DNA of 64,000 nucleotides from Algivirga pacifica (GTDB lineage: Bacteria > Bacteroidota > Bacteroidia > Cytophagales > Flammeovirgaceae), in NCBI RefSeq assembly GCF_039543525.1, contig NZ_BAABJX010000028.1, positions 1-64,000 on the forward strand, in the 5' to 3' direction. How positions within the stretch are numbered: the first letter of the stretch is position 1; every line of letters begins with the position of its first letter. The notes beneath the pieces are model-generated. The model was not told where the DNA came from. It made no database searches and saw only the letters and a list, made by a program, of their open reading frames with translations. Both the position numbers and the translations under genes were made by a program. Below, piece by piece: positions 60,470 through 64,000 of the stretch.

Positions 60470-63400
60470 ATGAGATTAGCAAGCTGTCTTTTTTATCTAT
60501 TTTTTCTCTGGACAAGTATAGCCTGGCCTCAGAGCAAGATTCCTCGATTTGAAAAAATTACTACAGAGCAAGGGTTAGCTTCTACGGTGGTATATGCAAT
60601 CGAACAGGATCAGTATGGCTTTATGTGGTTTGGAACAGAAGCAGGCTTGAGTCGTTATGATGGATATACTGTCAAGACCTATCAATATAGTCCCCAAGAT
60701 TCTTCAGGGATCAGTTATAACGATATTGGGTGTTTATTTGAGGATAAACAAGGAAACTTTTGGGTAGGAACCTATGGTGGAGGGTTGGACCTTTATGATC
60801 GAAATATCGATGGATTTGTACATTTTAGAGAGGACCCGAAAGATCCACAAGCTTTAAGAGACAATAGTATTGCAGCACTTTTTGAGGATAGTAAAGGAAA
60901 CTTCTGGGTAGGTACCTCTAATGGTGGTGCCCATATTTTTGATCGAAAGAAACAGGTTTTTCGACGTATTCCGATTAATGGAGAAGGCAGTGGAACCTTG
61001 GGTAAAGATGTAAGGGGTTTCGCAGAGGACAAAGAAGGGAATATATGGATTGCAACCTTTGATCAAGGAGTAAGCGTTTATCATCCAAAAGAAAATAACT
61101 TCACCTATTTTTCATTGGGACACCTCCCCGTAAAGATTATCAATACAGTGTATTGTGATCGAAATGGGACAATATGGGTGGGTACCAACAGGGGAGGACT
61201 TTGTAAGTATCTAGGAGAAGGCAAAGGGTTTAAAGTGTATTCTCCTGATGAGAAGAAGCCTTATACGTTTCCACACGATCAGGTGATGTCCATTCAAGAG
61301 GATAAGGAAGGGAAGGTTTGGTTTGCTACCTATGGTGGTGGGGTTGCTCATTATGTGCCAGAAAAAGATCACTTTATTTCTTATGCCTACACAGAGCAAC
61401 TGGCAGCCAATACGGTGCTGAATATTCACTTCGATCGAGAAAACACCTTATGGTGTGGTACTTATGGAGAGGGAGTGAACTATTATGATACGCGTAAAAA
61501 TTATTTTTACCGTATAGAAAAAGGTGAAAATGGATTGAAAGTTCCTAGGGTCAATGAATTATTACTTGCCCAAGACAAAATTTATATCGGGACCTATGGC
61601 GGTGGATTAAACATCCGAGATAATCAGACTGGAAAATTCCAGTACATTACCGAAACCTCTAAGCCACTTGGTATTGACAATAATGAGGTAGGAGCACTGA
61701 TGCTTGATAGCAACGGAAGGCTATGGGTTGGAACAGATCGGGAAGGAGTGACGGTTTATAAAGGCAAACGAAAGTTATTTGAGTTTAAGGAAGATAAAGG
61801 CAACGAAAAAGCATTAGTCAATAAGTCGATTAATGATATTGTCGAGGATAAAGAAGGAAATATTTGGATGTCCTCTGTGGTTGGTGGAGTAACTGTGTTC
61901 AATGCAGCGACAGCAGAATTGGAGAGTTATACGGAAGAGTATCTTATGATGGAAAATGGGATTCGCTGTATGATTGAAGGACCTGAGGGGGATATATGGT
62001 TAGGAAGTAGTGATGAGGGAGTTGTAGTAATTGACCCAAGTAATAAGCAAATACGAAAGGTATTTCGTGCAGATGGGGAGAACCCTGTCCTAACGGATAA
62101 TGGAATTACAGACTTTTATAAAGACCAAGAGGGGAATATTTGGATAGGAACAGTAAAGGGAGGACTTATAAAGTATGCACCATACGATGGGGTGTTTCAC
62201 CCTGTGGAGCATGAGATGATTATCAATAGCTCTATTCGTTCCATTGAACAAGACCAGCAAGGAGTATTTTGGTTGGGTACATTAAATGGAATTATACGAT
62301 ATAATCCGGCAACAGGAAAGTGTCGTAAATATGATGAAAATGATGGTCTACTGCATAATGAATTTACTTTTGGTGCTAGTGGACAGCAAGATGGAGTGTT
62401 GTATTTTGGGACTTTAGGTGGGATTGTTTATTTCGATCCTAGGGAGATTGAACTGAGTGAAGGTGTAGCGGGAATTATTATTACTGATTTTAAGGTATTT
62501 AATCAGTCAGTAACCCCCGGTGACAATACAGGAATTCTGAAAAAGAACATCGCATTAGTTGATACGATTAATATAGATTACACACATTCTGTATTCTCTT
62601 TGGAGTTTGTGTCTGCCAATTTAACCAATACGAATAGGGTGCATTACCGTCATCGTTTAAGAGGTTTTACGGAGCAGTGGATGAACACAGAGAATAGGCA
62701 GGCTACGTTTACCAACCTGAGCCCGGGAACTTATACATTTCAGGTAATGGCCAGTAACCCGGATGGGTATTGGGGAGCACCTAAAAGTACAACGATTATT
62801 ATTACTCCTCCTTTTTGGATGACTTGGTGGTTCAGGATATTATTACTACTACTTCTTGGCGCAATGGGGTATGGGGTATATGCTTATAGGGTAAGACGTA
62901 TTTTGGTGCAGAAAAAGATACTTACCGAAACTGTAAGGGAGCGGACCAGTAAAGTGTTAGCTCAAAATGTAGAGATACAACGACAAGCGGAGGAGCTATC
63001 CGTTCAGAGAGACATTTTTAAGGATCAATCAGAGAGCTTGGAGAAGTCTCTTAATGAACTGGCATTCAAGAATGAGCAAATCATGCAAAGTTTAGCTTAT
63101 GCGGAGACGATTCAACAGGCCTTTATGCCAAGTGAGGAGCAAATGAAGGAGACGCTTAAAGACTATTTTTTGCTCTACAAGGCAAAAGATATTATTTCAG
63201 GAGACTTCTATTGGGTAGCCAAAGAAGAGGATTACACCTTCGTTGCAGTGGTAGATTGTACTGGACATGGTGTACCTGGAGGCCTAATGTCTATGATCGG
63301 AACAAACTTGTTAAATAAAGCGGTTAAGGAAAGAAAGCTACTGGACCCTGAAAAGATATTAGATTATTTAAAAGAGGAAATTTATTATTCCCTTAAACAG

Positions 63401-63844
63401 GATCAAGGGAATAATACGGATGGTATGGACATCGCTCTTTGTCGTTTGAAGCAGGAAGAGGGGCAGTGGAAGATGGTATTTGCAGGATCTAAATCACATA
63501 TTTACTGTTACTCCAAGGAGAGTAAACAAATGAAACGTCTGAAAGGCGATAGCCTTAGAATAGGTGGACGCTGGAAGAAATCCCGAGATCGCCGATTTAA
63601 TGCACAGACTTGGACCTTGAGTCAAGGAGATATTTTATACTTGGTCACTGATGGTATTGTCGACCAGAATAATGAGAGTAATCAGCGATTCCGTTCGTTC
63701 AGATTAGAGCAATTGCTAGAAACCTGTTCACAGGTGGAGACAATGGAAAAGCAAAAGATGTTGGTAGAGCGCATTTTTCAGGATTTTGTCGGAGATACAC
63801 TACAGCGGGACGATATTACCTTATTGGGTATTCGGATGATATAA
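60470..63844 (+). CDS. Two-component propeller / Y_Y_Y sensor with SpoIIE phosphatase output
   Basis: A 1124-aa membrane signalling protein. A signal or first membrane segment (residues 5-22) precedes a periplasmic double propeller of repeated 'two-component regulator propeller' blades (WVGTYGGGL, WIGTVKGGL and similar, about 35-660), a Y_Y_Y domain (about 670-760), one membrane helix (FRILLLLLLGAMGYGVYAY), a coiled coil (about 815-880), then a SpoIIE/PP2C phosphatase domain (DFYWVAKEEDYTFVAVVDCT, GHGVPGGLMSMIG). Most such sensors end in a kinase or HTH; here the output is a Ser/Thr phosphatase. It may act on an anti-sigma-antagonist. The TTG start three codons earlier is less likely than this ATG. 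Confidence 0.92.
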   Translation: MRLASCLFYLFFLWTSIAWPQSKIPRFEKITTEQGLASTVVYAIEQDQYGFMWFGTEAGLSRYDGYTVKTYQYSPQDSSGISYNDIGCLFEDKQGNFWVGTYGGGLDLYDRNIDGFVHFREDPKDPQALRDNSIAALFEDSKGNFWVGTSNGGAHIFDRKKQVFRRIPINGEGSGTLGKDVRGFAEDKEGNIWIATFDQGVSVYHPKENNFTYFSLGHLPVKIINTVYCDRNGTIWVGTNRGGLCKYLGEGKGFKVYSPDEKKPYTFPHDQVMSIQEDKEGKVWFATYGGGVAHYVPEKDHFISYAYTEQLAANTVLNIHFDRENTLWCGTYGEGVNYYDTRKNYFYRIEKGENGLKVPRVNELLLAQDKIYIGTYGGGLNIRDNQTGKFQYITETSKPLGIDNNEVGALMLDSNGRLWVGTDREGVTVYKGKRKLFEFKEDKGNEKALVNKSINDIVEDKEGNIWMSSVVGGVTVFNAATAELESYTEEYLMMENGIRCMIEGPEGDIWLGSSDEGVVVIDPSNKQIRKVFRADGENPVLTDNGITDFYKDQEGNIWIGTVKGGLIKYAPYDGVFHPVEHEMIINSSIRSIEQDQQGVFWLGTLNGIIRYNPATGKCRKYDENDGLLHNEFTFGASGQQDGVLYFGTLGGIVYFDPREIELSEGVAGIIITDFKVFNQSVTPGDNTGILKKNIALVDTINIDYTHSVFSLEFVSANLTNTNRVHYRHRLRGFTEQWMNTENRQATFTNLSPGTYTFQVMASNPDGYWGAPKSTTIIITPPFWMTWWFRILLLLLLGAMGYGVYAYRVRRILVQKKILTETVRERTSKVLAQNVEIQRQAEELSVQRDIFKDQSESLEKSLNELAFKNEQIMQSLAYAETIQQAFMPSEEQMKETLKDYFLLYKAKDIISGDFYWVAKEEDYTFVAVVDCTGHGVPGGLMSMIGTNLLNKAVKERKLLDPEKILDYLKEEIYYSLKQDQGNNTDGMDIALCRLKQEEGQWKMVFAGSKSHIYCYSKESKQMKRLKGDSLRIGGRWKKSRDRRFNAQTWTLSQGDILYLVTDGIVDQNNESNQRFRSFRLEQLLETCSQVETMEKQKMLVERIFQDFVGDTLQRDDITLLGIRMI

Positions 63845-63845
63845 T

Positions 63846-63911
63846 GTTTATCGTTTAAAAAAGGTTTACGGGCGCCATGCAATGGTTATTGCTTATCGTT
63901 TGAAAAATGTT
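63846..63911 (+). repeat. Two copies of the TATCGTTTAAAAAATG repeat
   Basis: GTTTATCGTTTAAAAAAGG (63846-63864) and TTGCTTATCGTTTGAAAAATG (63889-63909, two positions changed), separated by a spacer with CGCCATGCAAT. The third copy is at 41438. Confidence 0.5.
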
Positions 63912-63968
63912 AAAAATATTCATAGGGTATTGCAAGTTGTTTCGAGTTAAAATAACTTTCTTAAAAGA

Positions 63969-64000
63969 GATAATTGATAATTGATAATTGATAATTGATA
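63969..64000. repeat. Perfect GATAATT heptamer array at the right edge
   Basis: Four complete units and a partial fifth run off the window edge. The same heptamer in another phase occurs at 82-102. Confidence 0.85.

Overview
The window is chromosomal DNA of a Bacteroidota bacterium, most likely a gliding marine member of the Cytophagales. The evidence is a SusC/SusD pair, a GldG-like gliding protein, a sensor of ligand propellers plus Y_Y_Y with a SpoIIE output, DUF2805, a long Bacteroidetes-type PurF paralogue, promoters with TAnnTTTG -7 boxes, and few Shine-Dalgarno sequences. I see no rRNA, tRNA, phage, complete insertion sequence or CRISPR array.

Layout. 0.2-7 kb: ALDH7-type aldehyde dehydrogenase, lone receiver protein, PPi-type phosphofructokinase, a large helical protein of unknown role, a PabA/TrpG amidotransferase. 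7-18.6 kb: CvpA-like protein, YqeY, pdxJ with a DeoC-like protein, a short MutA, HtrA protease, trxB, an M23-LysM peptidase, tcdA with a TatD-like hydrolase, isoaspartyl peptidase. 18.8-27.4 kb: a gene fragment, a PurF paralogue and a tripartite RND efflux system. 27.6-34.7 kb: TetR with a small membrane protein, DinB-like, flavin reductase, DUF2805, berberine-bridge-type oxidase, lipoprotein arylsulfatase. 34.8-48.1 kb: hemE, cca, gldG with a DUF4340-like partner, murI, yraN, SLC13 transporter, a degenerate trehalase, YfcC transporter, cyanophycinase-like lipoprotein. 48.7-54 kb: SusC, SusD and a third surface lipoprotein. 54-64 kb: Rpn nuclease, MTHFR-like gene, two GT2 glycosyltransferases, an exported amidohydrolase, and the propeller/SpoIIE sensor.

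The most unusual content lies between the genes. First, arrays of mini-palindromes (stems of 4-7 bp around mostly GAA/TTC loops, such as GAGC-GAA-GCTC) separated by GTTGAG/CTCAAC or by a GTTCAT..TGTTTA spacer and arranged as long inverted repeats. They sit against gene ends and in several places run into coding sequence, supplying stop codons, C-termini or N-terminal extensions. One array is joined directly to a truncated alpha/beta-hydrolase gene. At 45.3 kb the inverted arms are perfect while the hairpin modules inside them differ, as if modules are exchanged. Second, tandem arrays with a strict 7-bp period but different sequences lie directly downstream of stop codons, with the purine-rich strand nearly always the sense strand. 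They often form inverted repeats between convergent genes, and at tcdA and cca they encode the last residues. Both look like undescribed 3'-end or boundary elements. Smaller MITE-like and REP-like hairpins add a third layer.

All assignments come from reading the sequence and knowledge of the families. No database search or folding calculation was run. Residue positions were counted by hand.
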